64,000 nucleotides of DNA from an uncultured Christensenella sp. (GTDB lineage: Bacteria; Bacillota_A; Clostridia; Christensenellales; Borkfalkiaceae). The notes under the pieces were generated by a model. The model was not told where the DNA came from. It worked only from the letters and a program-made list of their open reading frames with translations, and searched no databases. The position numbers were made by a program, and so were the translations under genes. Each line of letters opens with the position of its first letter. Position 1 is the stretch's first letter. The stretch is from the NCBI GenBank assembly GCA_910579295.1, contig CAJTTC010000006.1:60115-124114 (forward strand). Reading direction: 5' to 3'. Positions 52,175-61,858 of this stretch are shown here, in pieces.

Positions 52175-55100
52175 ATGAAAAAAACTTTCAAAGGCTTTGC
52201 AAAGGTAAGCAACGTTATGCGCAACAAAAAGCTTTACGCAATCGTTGCGTTGGTTGTGGTGTTTCTTTGTACGCTGATTTTCAGTTTATCGTTCGTAACG
52301 CCTAAAATTGCAAATGCAAGTATTGATACGGGCTTGAGAAGCACTTTGGTAGGTATGTGGCCCGCCGATTCGTCTCCGAATAATACGCCTAAAAATTATA
52401 CTGATTTCGATAGCGCGTGGAGGACTGCAACAACCGACACGGGAAAAAGCAGCTACATAAAATTAATGGGAGATATCGAAATACCCGCAACGTCCACGAC
52501 AAGAACGTTGAACGGTAACTATGTAAAGCTTGACCTGAACGGACACGTGATTACATACACGGCGTCAACAGGTTCGGTATTTGCAATTGTTGACAATAAT
52601 AACAATGGCGGACTGTATATTACAGACAGCAATCCCAACGCAGTCAACACAATTGATATAAATGGTAAAGACGTCACAATTCAGGGCGGCGTGATTACAG
52701 GCGGCAAAGGTTATGAGGTAACCAATGCCGGCGAAAATAACCCCTATAATGAGCAAGTTTTCGGCGGCGCAATTTACGTCGATAATAAGTCCTGCGTTCT
52801 TGTAATGGACGGCGGTACGCTTGCGGGTAACACGGCTGAATACGGCGGCGGTCTTTTCTCTCGCGACGGCTACGTCTTTATCGAGGGAACAGCAAGAATC
52901 GAATATAACAGCGCCACTTACGGCGGCGGTCTTTCCACGGGTGCTTCAGGCGTCGTCGGTTTTGCCGGCAGCCCCGTAGTAGCCAATAATACAAACAAAG
53001 GCGGGAAAGAACTCAACAACGTATACGTCTTTAATAATAATAAAATTGAAGTGTACGACTCTTTGACGCCTGCCGCTTCAATTGGCATTGCGTACAACAG
53101 CACAGGCTCGATACAGACTAGTCCATTCTTTTTGCAGAATTATCAAGGCGGTGACGGAGATATCAACGATTACTTCATTTCCGACGCGGGGTACGCCTTT
53201 AAATTGGAGAACGGTGAGGTTTCTATAGATACAAGCTCTACCGCCACCTATAATGTATATTTTGTCGCGGATAGAGGCGGATCGGTCGATAAATCTTATT
53301 TATCTGTTTCAGCCTCTTATCCGATTGAAAAGTCAGGCAATACAATCACAATTAACGGGAACGTTGTAACAGCAACTCCCGATACAGAAAATAGGTACAA
53401 CTTCGGCAGTTGGGAAATTGTCGGAGCAACGGCGGACAATAAAACTCAGCGCGGTACAACCATAACTGCGCATTTTACTCAGGATATAACGATTACGGAC
53501 ATTGAAGTAACTGCGCCGACAAAGTCATATACCGCATTCGATTCGGTTGCCAAAGAAGATATAACCGTTAATAAAGTATTTTCGGACGGCAGTAAAGAGT
53601 TGACTGACAACTATACGATTTCGTATGCGTATGGACATTCATATCTTCACGCCGGCTCACAGACAGTGACCGTTACATATTCCGAAAACGGCGAGGATTA
53701 TACGGCTACATTCCCGTTAACAGTTGCTAAAAAGTCGGCTGAGGTAACGTGGCAATATAATGGGGAAACTACAACTTCCGCTGAGAGAGATTTTAACGGC
53801 ACAGGCGACAGGAATCTGATTACGCTTACCTATATCGCCGCGGAGAATGACAGCTCTGCGGATATAACAAATGGCGTTTGTTCATTAACTGCGCTCAATA
53901 ACAGAGTTCAGATGAAGTACAGTGGAGGTAATGATTCGAGTATAAAAAACTCGGGCACATATACTTTCTGTCTCGGCTCTCATAGCGACTACGAATTTAC
54001 GAACAATGAATTCACTCTGACGGTAAAGCCGATAGAAATTGATCTGTCAAAGGATTATTACTGGACGCTGAACGGTCTTACAGATAATGATAATTCGAGC
54101 GATTTGCGCAACGGTTACGTTTATAAGGACGCGGATAATAACTACTTATATTCCGAAAATGAAGCGGTAGATACGACGGGATTGACCCTTGTAGCAGCTA
54201 ACGTCAAGTGGTCTATCGTAAGATACAGAAATACAGAAGTTACTATACGGCTCAACGGCGGAAATATTCCAACCATAGCAGGTACTTCCAATCCGCGTGC
54301 GGCTGTAAAGTATACTAATAATACCGCCAGCGATATGGGTGAATACACTGCAACGGCGGCAATAAGCCTTAATGATAAGGTTAACTACGTTTACAGAGCA
54401 AGTGAAACCGATTACACTGACCGTGGAATGACGATAAACGTTGCTGACGGCGGTAAATCTGCAACCGTAACCAAGAAGTGGTATATCGCGCAGATCGGTA
54501 ACGGCTTGGTTGACCCCGAAGACAATACAACGGAGTACGGCGGTATCAGCGGTTGGACGTTCGGAGGGGAGTGCACGGCAAAAGCTCCCATGCTTGAAGT
54601 GGGCGGAACTGAGCTGATTACGTTTGATCTGTATTTCGGAACGGGTAACGACGCGACAGAAATCGCTAAGGAAATTGTCTACGGTGATTTTGGTCAATAT
54701 ATCAACAATTCTATGCCCGCCAATTCTTACTCATTGGTTGTGCATGTCGGCGCATATACTTCTGACGACGGTATAACGGCGCAAAGCTTCAGCCGCACGT
54801 TTACGTTCACTGTTAAAACGGCTGAAATGAACGTATCCGACACAATAAAGGGAGAGCTTTATTCGTATACCTATGACGGCGCAATGCATTTGCATAGCAG
54901 CGCGGCTCTTTCCGCAACGTTTGAAACGACAAGGGTAGGAATTTGGGCAGACGAGGACTACAATGATCTTTATGATACGGCGGCTGCAATAACCTATCGG
55001 TTGGAGCGTTGGGGCAATACGCACAACTTCCTCACGGAAGCTGAAATGGGTAATCTTGCGTCAGGAAGTAAACCCGATGTTGTTGAAAACGATAAGAATT

Positions 55101-58100
55101 TTACGCACGACGGCGTGAACGTTTACGGTTATAAAGTTTACTATCAGCTTAATGCGAAAAACTATGCAACGTACGGCTCTTCGGGTCATGACGGTTACTA
55201 TTTCCTTGTTGAAATCACAAAGCAGGAAGTAGACGTGACGAACGTTAAGTTTACCGACGCCGCGTATACAAAGACTTATAACAATTTCAACTATTACGAC
55301 ACAATTATTAGTGACTTGACGATTGCGCTTGACGGTGACCTGAGCAGCAAAATCAGCGTGGTTTACGGCATATCAGGCAAGGACGGCAGTCCTGTAAACT
55401 CCGTTATCAATGCGGGTACGTATACCGTAAAGGCTACAATTACCCTGCAAGACGCCAAAAATTACAGCCTTAGCGACGGAGGTACGGGCGCTGTTCAAGT
55501 TGTAAGAGAAAAGACAATTACTATTGACAAAGCAAAATATAATTTGAGCGGTATATCGTTTAAAGATTACACAATCAAGTATGACGGACAAACGCACAGC
55601 ATTACCGTAACGGGCGAGCTCCCTACGGGTCTTGACGGTATAAAAGCCGAAGTTGTTTATTCATCGAAATCTACATATGACAGCAAAGATCAGTTCGGCT
55701 ATAACCAACAGCAAAACGTCGGCGTCTACACTGTGTATGCGTATATACGCTCAAACAGTGGGAATTACTATGACCCTTATTCGCTTGAAGGCGAAGGAAA
55801 ATACAGCGCAACGTTTACAATTGAACCCGATTTCTCGGGATTGGATTTTGAGAAGAGCGAGTACGAGTTTGATTATGACGGCAAATCCCATACGGTAGAA
55901 ATCAGCGGTACTGTGCCTTCTTATGCAAACGTAACTTATACCTATATAAAGGACGATGCGGCGCTTGACGCAGGTAAAGTTCCCACTGACGCGGGTACAT
56001 ACACTGTAACTGCTACGCTTACTTGCAACGGCAATTATAATGAGCATCATCCCGCTGAACCGAGGAGCGCGACAATCGTAATCAATAAGGTGGATTGGGA
56101 TCTCGGCGCATACGGTTTCGAACCAAAAGAATACACTTTTATATATGAACCCAATGCGGTGCACAACGTAAAGCTTGAAAACGAAAACGGAGTTACCGTT
56201 ACTTATGTGTATACCAAAGACGGCAGTCCTGTAAGCTTCGTGACCGACGCCGGTACTTATACCGTAACTGCTACAATTACAAAAGCGGGCGACGTTAACC
56301 ATAACGATACGTCTGAAAATGTTACGGCTACTATAACTATTTCGCATAAAAATTATAGCGTAGACGGCGTTAATTTCGACAAGACCGAGTACGAGTTTGA
56401 ATTTAACAATGCCGACCATAAGAGTGATATTGCCGTTACAGACAATTACGACGAGAATATAGTAAGCGTGGAAATTGTATTCAGCGAAGATCGAATTATC
56501 AATGCCGGCAGCTACACCGCAACGCTCAGATTCAAATTGCTAGATGAGAATTACACGCTTACAGGCGCGGAGGGAAAGACGGTAAACATAACCGTAAAGC
56601 CCTGTGAAATCGATCTTGCAGACGAAGACAACTATTACTGGACGCTTGATCAATACGGAAGTAACCTCCTTACCGGTTGGGTTTACAAAGACGTAAGCGA
56701 CAAGTACTATTATTTTAACGAACGGCAGACTGATTCTTCTCTGACCCTTGAAGGGAGTGGGGAGTTGATCCGTTCAATAGTTAGATACAGAAATACTTTG
56801 CTGACAATTGTTCTTAATAATGGCGTTATTCCTAATATTTTTAACACTGATGTTGACCGCGCTTCCGTGGTTTACGAGGGTTGTACGGGAACGAATGTCG
56901 GTAAGTATACGGCAAAGGCAACTATAACGCTTACCGAAGCCGCAAAAGGAAACTATAAGTACGTCAGCTCTACAACGCTTGAAGCGGGTCGCAATATGGT
57001 TATAAAAATATCGCAAGACGGCAATCAGGCGATTATAACCAAGACGTGGTACATTGTAGACATAAACAACGGCTTGCTTGACCCCGATGACAGTACAACG
57101 GAGTACGGCGGTATCAGCGGCTGGACGTTCGGAGGGGAGTGCACGGCAAAAGCGCCGTCGCTTGAACACGGCTCGGCTGACGATTTGATTACGTTTACTC
57201 TTTATTCGGGTAATATTATTCAGGCTGATAAGCAAATCGGAGGGCAGTTTAACTGTTCGGAATTTGCAAACTACATCAACAATTCTATGCCCGCAGGCGA
57301 ATACGCGCTTCGGGTATCGGTTGCAAGCTATACGTCCAATGGCGGAGACGACGATGGCGTAACCTATCAGGCGTTCCAGCGCACTTTCACCTTTACGGTT
57401 GGCAATGCGCAACTCAGCTCTATTGACGATAAAATCAAAGGGCAAACATATACGCCCGTGTACGATGGGGATTTGCATCTGTATGAGCTTTCCGAAGGCA
57501 CGTATCCGTTCAGCAATTCAGACGAAGTTGAAAGAACGGGCATCTGGAATCAAGAAATTTACAACAGCTATTACACGGCTGAAATTTCATTCAGATTAGC
57601 TCGTTGGGGCGAGTCCACTTATCTGACTAAGAATGATATGGATACCGCTTCTACAAGAATCGTTCCCCGCAACGCGGGTGATTACGAGGTGTACTACCGT
57701 CTTAGCGTCAAAAACTATGATATTTACGGCGCAAGTGATGAATATTACTTTAATGTAAAAATAACAAAAGCGGAGGTAGACGTAAGCGGCGCCGGGCTGT
57801 CCTGCAATTACAACGCCGTGTATGACGGCAACGATAAAAAAGCCGATATTCGTGACAAGGCTACGTTGAACGGCTACGACGCTGTTAAAGACCTTGTTAA
57901 CGTAGCTTATGCTGTGACTAAGGACGGCAGTAACGTCGATGCGGTCATAAATGCAGGCGAATATAAGGTTGTCGCAACTATAACTTTAAAAGATACTGCA
58001 AATTACGAGCTTGTCGATAGTACGGGCAAGAACGGCAGAAGAGAAGCGGTAGTTACTATTGGCAAAGCAAGCTATGACGTTACAAATCTGAAATTCGAGA

Positions 58101-61100
58101 ACGTTGAACAGACTTATACGGGTGAAGAGTTTACTATCGAGGTTTCGGGGCTTCCCGAAGGCGTAACGGTTAGTTACTGGAACGCAGATAAGACAAGTAG
58201 CGATTACAACGCTCACACAAGCGCCAATGAAGAGGGTTACGTGGTTTACGCCGTATTTACGGTTGACAGCAACCACGAAGCCATTGCGGAGAGGACCGCT
58301 AGACTTATTATTAAAAAGGCTGCGCACAATCTGTCAAACATTACTTTCGCCAAAGAGCAGTACGAATTCGACTATAACGGCAACGCGCACGAAGTGACGC
58401 TTTCGTCGAATTTGCTTTCGGGCGTCAGTGTTGTTTACGCATATTCAAAGAACGGTGTGGCTATCGAAGGTAGTCCTGTTGACGCGGGAACTTACACGTT
58501 GACGGCAACCGTGACCAAGGCTGCGGACGATAACCATAACGAAACGACGGCGACGGTTACAACTACTATTGTTATAAAAGCAGTTAAATACGCCTTTAAC
58601 GGAATAACGCTGACGGGCAAGGAAGTAACTTATACAGGAAACGAATTTGCCGTTGAGTTCGGCGAGCTTCCCGAGGACGTAGAAGTTGTCGGCTATTACA
58701 AGGCGGATTCGGGCAAGCATGACGGCTATGACCCGGCGGTTGATAATTATAACAGACAAACCAACGCAGGTACGTACGAAATAGTTGCAGTGTTGCGTTA
58801 TAACGCGCCCGCAGGTTCAAACTACTTAACTACAACTAAGGCATTTGAGGTTACACTTAAAATCAACAAGGCGGACTACGATTTCAGCAGAATTACTTTC
58901 AGCAATAATGAACAGACTTTCAACGCGTCGTATTATGAGCTCAACGTTGAGGGTATTCCCGATAACGGATTGTTCACGGTTAAATATTACAGAGCCGATA
59001 ACTCGTCGGTTGGCGGCTATGCGGAAGATACGTTGGGTTATAACAGTCAGAAAAATGCGGGAACGTATGTAATTTATGCTCTGATAACGTTTGCGGGAAA
59101 TGAAAATTATTCGGCGGCAACAATTTCAAGAACGGCTACGCTCAAAATCAACAAAGCGAACTACGATTTCAGTGATATGGGCTTTGTTCAGAGTCAATTT
59201 AACTTCGTTTACGACGGGAAGGAGCATTCAGCCAATCTTAATAATGTAAGCGGCTTGCCCGATTATGTTCAGGTTGAAATAACTTATACCAAGGACGGCT
59301 CAACCGTTGCGGAATGCGTTAACGCCGGTACGTATACTGTATCAGTCGTGTTCACCTGTGCGGAAAGCGACAACTATAAACATACTGTTTCCGATCCTAA
59401 AACGGCTACGATTGTTATAGCTAAGGCAAGCTATGACCTCAGCGGAATTAAGATGGACGACGCGTCGTTTTTGTTCAACGGCGAGGAGCGCAGTATAGCG
59501 GTTTACGGTACTATGCCCGAAGGCGCTACTATTGTTTACAGGAATGAAGACGGAAGCATTGCAAGCGGTTACAACAGGCAGACAAATGCGGGTATTTATA
59601 AGGTTTATGCGGTAATTACCTGCGCCGGTGACGAGAATCACGAAGAGACTACAAGGACTATTTATGCAACGTTGACGATTAAATCTTCTCAGATTGATAT
59701 AACGATATCGGGAGATGGCAGTAAAGGTGACGAGGTTGATATTTCTTCCGAAAACGGTTTTGACCCCGACTTGAAGATCTACGTTACCATTCTTGACGAG
59801 AAAGATTATGCCAAATATTCCTCTGCGGTAAATTCCGACAATATAGAAGTTATTTATGATGTCGTACTTAAACGCGGCGACGAAATTGTTCAGCCGACGT
59901 CAGACGTAATAATAAAACTTCTCATTCCCGAAACCCTTTCGGATAACGGATTTAAGATTTATCAGATGGTCGACGGAAAGGCGCAGGAAGTGCAGTTTAC
60001 GATAAAAGACGGCTATGCTATTATTGTATCGGATACGCTCAGTGAATTCATATTTGTTAAGGAAGCTTCAACTCTGGTCGTTTACATAATTGCGCTCGGT
60101 GTTGTTAGCGGATTGCTCGCTGTTGCCTTGGTTGCGCAGGTTATAAGCAGAAAAAAGAAGAATAGCAAAAGCGGAACTTCGCCCGACAACACTCCCGACA
60201 ATTCGGGTGACGACGCAAAGAAAGGCGAAGGAGAAAAAAAGTCAGGCGGGGAAAAATTGGCGTCGGTTGCGCCGCTGTTTTTAGCGGCGGCGTACCCCGC
60301 GGGACAATTGTACGGCGTAATCGGCTTGTCTTGTCTTGCGCTTGTACTTCTTGTTGCCAACATTATCTATTTTGCCGTTGGGAAAAAGAAGAGTAACAAA
60401 GCTGAACAGATTTCCGAACAGCATGAACAGAAAGAACAGCAAGTTACAAACATTATTAACGTCACCAATATTTATAATTTGCAAAATGAATCGGCTAAGC
60501 AGGACGAAAAGCCTGAACAAAATGGCAGAGTTATTGATTTGGACGACGAGTCTATGCAAACGCTTGCTATTGCCGAGACGGCGGAAGAGGTGGTTGAAGA
60601 AGAGCCCGAACCTGAGCCCGAACCTGAGCCCGAGCCTGAGCCCAAGCCCGAGCCCGAGCCTGAGCCCGAGCCCGAACCCGAACCCGAACCCGAGCCCGAA
60701 CCTGAGCCTGAGCCCGAGCCTGAGGATGAAGAAGAGGATGAAGAAGAGGAAGAACCTGAGGAAGAGGGTGATAACGAGGAGTCACTTCCCCTGTCGGAAT
60801 CAGACGACGAGGCTTTCGGCATATTAATCGGCAAAGACGAAAGCGTAGGACTTGCGATAGTTGTACGGTATAAAAAATCGTTTACGGCAAAACTTATTCA
60901 ATCTTCGGACGATGTTAAAGGCTATTACACCGAATTAAAAAATGAGGTTTTAAGTTACGAAAAGACTAGAAGCCGAGTTTCTTGGAACTATGACAGCATA
61001 AATGCGGGCAGAGCTCAGTTCGCAAAATTTGTAATACGCGGCAAGACGCTCTGTATGTATCTTGCGCTTGACCCCGACGAATATGAGGGAACAAAGTATA

Positions 61101-61714
61101 AAGTTGTTCGGTCCTTTGCAAAAAGATATGCCGAAGTGCCGTGCCTGTATCGTATCAAGAATACCCGCAGACTTAAATATGCGGTAGACCTTATAAAAGC
61201 CGCCGCCGAAAAAGCGGGATTAAGTGCAGGTGAAAATGCGGGCGTAGATTACTATCAACCTTACGACACAACGGAATCGCTTGTACAGCGCGAATTAATT
61301 AAAGAGCTTGTTTCTAAAGAAGATTATGAGGCGTTTATGCGTAAGTACAGCCGACGTCAAGTTGACAAGAACCGCCGTGAATTTATCTCCGCGGCTGAGG
61401 TCAATAGCATTATTGACGACGAGGTGGCTATGTCCCTGGTCGAAAATGTTGAAGACGCAACAGCTCCCAAGCTTTCCAAGAGCGGTAAAAAAGGTATAAT
61501 TAACGTTGACACGCTTTCAGCAAACTTCGAGAAGAATGAAATTGTCAATATCGAAACGCTTAAAGAAAAACAGTTAATTCCCGCTTCTGTTGGTTATATT
61601 AAGGTGCTTGCCCGCGGATCGCTTTCAAAGCCTTTGATTGTAGAAGCGCAGGATTTTTCGCTTGAAGCAATAAAAATGATTGCCTTGACGGGCGGAAAAG
61701 TCAAAAAAGTTTAA
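52175..61714 (+). CDS. Giant multi-domain surface protein with cytoplasmic uL15-like domain
   Basis: The start at 52175 (GGGGGGATAGGA upstream) gives 3179 residues. Order: a signal or anchor segment (about 20-45); a Gly-rich right-handed beta-helix (about 170-310); an Ig-like region; a long module of about 400 residues present twice (nucleotides 54022-55240 and 56593-57789); and about eleven MBG/YDG-like units with Y-D/N/T-G-x-x-H/F starts and N/D-A-G-T-Y-x-V ends. Then a membrane helix (about 2632-2657), a charged loop, a hydrophobic hairpin (about 2695-2737), a 41-residue Glu-Pro rod (2810-2850) and an acidic stretch. A domain I cannot name follows (about 2880-3015, with R-G-K-T-L-C-M-Y-L-A-L-D). 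The C-terminus (3108-3179) aligns by eye with ribosomal protein uL15. Membrane topology puts these last domains in the cytoplasm. Function unknown. Confidence 0.88.
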   Translation: MKKTFKGFAKVSNVMRNKKLYAIVALVVVFLCTLIFSLSFVTPKIANASIDTGLRSTLVGMWPADSSPNNTPKNYTDFDSAWRTATTDTGKSSYIKLMGDIEIPATSTTRTLNGNYVKLDLNGHVITYTASTGSVFAIVDNNNNGGLYITDSNPNAVNTIDINGKDVTIQGGVITGGKGYEVTNAGENNPYNEQVFGGAIYVDNKSCVLVMDGGTLAGNTAEYGGGLFSRDGYVFIEGTARIEYNSATYGGGLSTGASGVVGFAGSPVVANNTNKGGKELNNVYVFNNNKIEVYDSLTPAASIGIAYNSTGSIQTSPFFLQNYQGGDGDINDYFISDAGYAFKLENGEVSIDTSSTATYNVYFVADRGGSVDKSYLSVSASYPIEKSGNTITINGNVVTATPDTENRYNFGSWEIVGATADNKTQRGTTITAHFTQDITITDIEVTAPTKSYTAFDSVAKEDITVNKVFSDGSKELTDNYTISYAYGHSYLHAGSQTVTVTYSENGEDYTATFPLTVAKKSAEVTWQYNGETTTSAERDFNGTGDRNLITLTYIAAENDSSADITNGVCSLTALNNRVQMKYSGGNDSSIKNSGTYTFCLGSHSDYEFTNNEFTLTVKPIEIDLSKDYYWTLNGLTDNDNSSDLRNGYVYKDADNNYLYSENEAVDTTGLTLVAANVKWSIVRYRNTEVTIRLNGGNIPTIAGTSNPRAAVKYTNNTASDMGEYTATAAISLNDKVNYVYRASETDYTDRGMTINVADGGKSATVTKKWYIAQIGNGLVDPEDNTTEYGGISGWTFGGECTAKAPMLEVGGTELITFDLYFGTGNDATEIAKEIVYGDFGQYINNSMPANSYSLVVHVGAYTSDDGITAQSFSRTFTFTVKTAEMNVSDTIKGELYSYTYDGAMHLHSSAALSATFETTRVGIWADEDYNDLYDTAAAITYRLERWGNTHNFLTEAEMGNLASGSKPDVVENDKNFTHDGVNVYGYKVYYQLNAKNYATYGSSGHDGYYFLVEITKQEVDVTNVKFTDAAYTKTYNNFNYYDTIISDLTIALDGDLSSKISVVYGISGKDGSPVNSVINAGTYTVKATITLQDAKNYSLSDGGTGAVQVVREKTITIDKAKYNLSGISFKDYTIKYDGQTHSITVTGELPTGLDGIKAEVVYSSKSTYDSKDQFGYNQQQNVGVYTVYAYIRSNSGNYYDPYSLEGEGKYSATFTIEPDFSGLDFEKSEYEFDYDGKSHTVEISGTVPSYANVTYTYIKDDAALDAGKVPTDAGTYTVTATLTCNGNYNEHHPAEPRSATIVINKVDWDLGAYGFEPKEYTFIYEPNAVHNVKLENENGVTVTYVYTKDGSPVSFVTDAGTYTVTATITKAGDVNHNDTSENVTATITISHKNYSVDGVNFDKTEYEFEFNNADHKSDIAVTDNYDENIVSVEIVFSEDRIINAGSYTATLRFKLLDENYTLTGAEGKTVNITVKPCEIDLADEDNYYWTLDQYGSNLLTGWVYKDVSDKYYYFNERQTDSSLTLEGSGELIRSIVRYRNTLLTIVLNNGVIPNIFNTDVDRASVVYEGCTGTNVGKYTAKATITLTEAAKGNYKYVSSTTLEAGRNMVIKISQDGNQAIITKTWYIVDINNGLLDPDDSTTEYGGISGWTFGGECTAKAPSLEHGSADDLITFTLYSGNIIQADKQIGGQFNCSEFANYINNSMPAGEYALRVSVASYTSNGGDDDGVTYQAFQRTFTFTVGNAQLSSIDDKIKGQTYTPVYDGDLHLYELSEGTYPFSNSDEVERTGIWNQEIYNSYYTAEISFRLARWGESTYLTKNDMDTASTRIVPRNAGDYEVYYRLSVKNYDIYGASDEYYFNVKITKAEVDVSGAGLSCNYNAVYDGNDKKADIRDKATLNGYDAVKDLVNVAYAVTKDGSNVDAVINAGEYKVVATITLKDTANYELVDSTGKNGRREAVVTIGKASYDVTNLKFENVEQTYTGEEFTIEVSGLPEGVTVSYWNADKTSSDYNAHTSANEEGYVVYAVFTVDSNHEAIAERTARLIIKKAAHNLSNITFAKEQYEFDYNGNAHEVTLSSNLLSGVSVVYAYSKNGVAIEGSPVDAGTYTLTATVTKAADDNHNETTATVTTTIVIKAVKYAFNGITLTGKEVTYTGNEFAVEFGELPEDVEVVGYYKADSGKHDGYDPAVDNYNRQTNAGTYEIVAVLRYNAPAGSNYLTTTKAFEVTLKINKADYDFSRITFSNNEQTFNASYYELNVEGIPDNGLFTVKYYRADNSSVGGYAEDTLGYNSQKNAGTYVIYALITFAGNENYSAATISRTATLKINKANYDFSDMGFVQSQFNFVYDGKEHSANLNNVSGLPDYVQVEITYTKDGSTVAECVNAGTYTVSVVFTCAESDNYKHTVSDPKTATIVIAKASYDLSGIKMDDASFLFNGEERSIAVYGTMPEGATIVYRNEDGSIASGYNRQTNAGIYKVYAVITCAGDENHEETTRTIYATLTIKSSQIDITISGDGSKGDEVDISSENGFDPDLKIYVTILDEKDYAKYSSAVNSDNIEVIYDVVLKRGDEIVQPTSDVIIKLLIPETLSDNGFKIYQMVDGKAQEVQFTIKDGYAIIVSDTLSEFIFVKEASTLVVYIIALGVVSGLLAVALVAQVISRKKKNSKSGTSPDNTPDNSGDDAKKGEGEKKSGGEKLASVAPLFLAAAYPAGQLYGVIGLSCLALVLLVANIIYFAVGKKKSNKAEQISEQHEQKEQQVTNIINVTNIYNLQNESAKQDEKPEQNGRVIDLDDESMQTLAIAETAEEVVEEEPEPEPEPEPEPEPKPEPEPEPEPEPEPEPEPEPEPEPEPEDEEEDEEEEEPEEEGDNEESLPLSESDDEAFGILIGKDESVGLAIVVRYKKSFTAKLIQSSDDVKGYYTELKNEVLSYEKTRSRVSWNYDSINAGRAQFAKFVIRGKTLCMYLALDPDEYEGTKYKVVRSFAKRYAEVPCLYRIKNTRRLKYAVDLIKAAAEKAGLSAGENAGVDYYQPYDTTESLVQRELIKELVSKEDYEAFMRKYSRRQVDKNRREFISAAEVNSIIDDEVAMSLVENVEDATAPKLSKSGKKGIINVDTLSANFEKNEIVNIETLKEKQLIPASVGYIKVLARGSLSKPLIVEAQDFSLEAIKMIALTGGKVKKV
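54022..55240 (+). repeat. Large internal module, copy A
   Basis: About 400 residues, from V-K-P-I-E-I-D-L to K-Q-E-V-D-V-T, aligned along its length with copy B at 56593-57789. Shared anchors include Y-Y-W-T-L, S-I-V-R-Y-R-N-T, T-T-E-Y-G-G-I-S-G-W-T-F and I-N-N-S-M-P-A. Confidence 0.8.
54526..54585 (+). repeat. 60-bp near-identical segment, copy A
   Basis: Sixty bases encoding T-T-E-Y-G-G-I-S-G-W-T-F-G-G-E-C-T-A-K-A differ from 57094-57153 at one base only, although the surrounding copies have diverged. This suggests recent gene conversion or very strong constraint. Confidence 0.85.
56593..57789 (+). repeat. Large internal module, copy B
   Basis: The second copy of the roughly 400-residue module, from V-K-P-C-E-I-D-L to K-A-E-V-D-V-S, separated from copy A by several MBG-like units. 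Confidence 0.8.
57094..57153 (+). repeat. 60-bp near-identical segment, copy B
   Basis: Matches 54526-54585 at 59 of 60 bases, including silent positions. Confidence 0.85.
60602..60724 (+). repeat. Glu-Pro dipeptide repeat tract
   Basis: 123 bases encode 41 residues of alternating Glu and Pro with one Lys. Codons alternate between GAG/GAA and CCC/CCT in no fixed order, so the tract is kept by protein-level selection rather than being a fresh slippage product. Such tracts form stiff extended rods. Confidence 0.9.
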
Positions 61715-61731
61715 TTATTTAATAATTTAAT

Positions 61732-61768
61732 AAAACGGTCGCTTGTGTTGCAAGCGGCTGTTTTGTTG
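61732..61768 (+). terminator. Terminator of the giant surface-protein gene
   Basis: A 14-bp stem with two G-T pairs, AAAACGGTCGCTTG / CAAGCGGCTGTTTT, with loop TGTTG, lies 17 bases after the stop codon. Confidence 0.85.
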
Positions 61769-61858
61769 TGTCGGGCAAAATAAAATATTTATACAGACTT
61801 GTGTCGTCGCATAAGGCGTTCAGCGACTATTAGGGCGCGTGACTTACCGTATGTCATT

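Noticed and set aside
60602..60724. Short regular DNA repeat that might be a CRISPR array
   Set aside because: The period is 6 bases, with no spacers; it encodes Glu-Pro in frame.
60472..60834. A minus-strand open frame encoding a long Ser-Gly repeat protein
   Set aside because: It is the antisense image of the Glu-Pro and acidic tract of the giant surface protein; it has no start context of its own.
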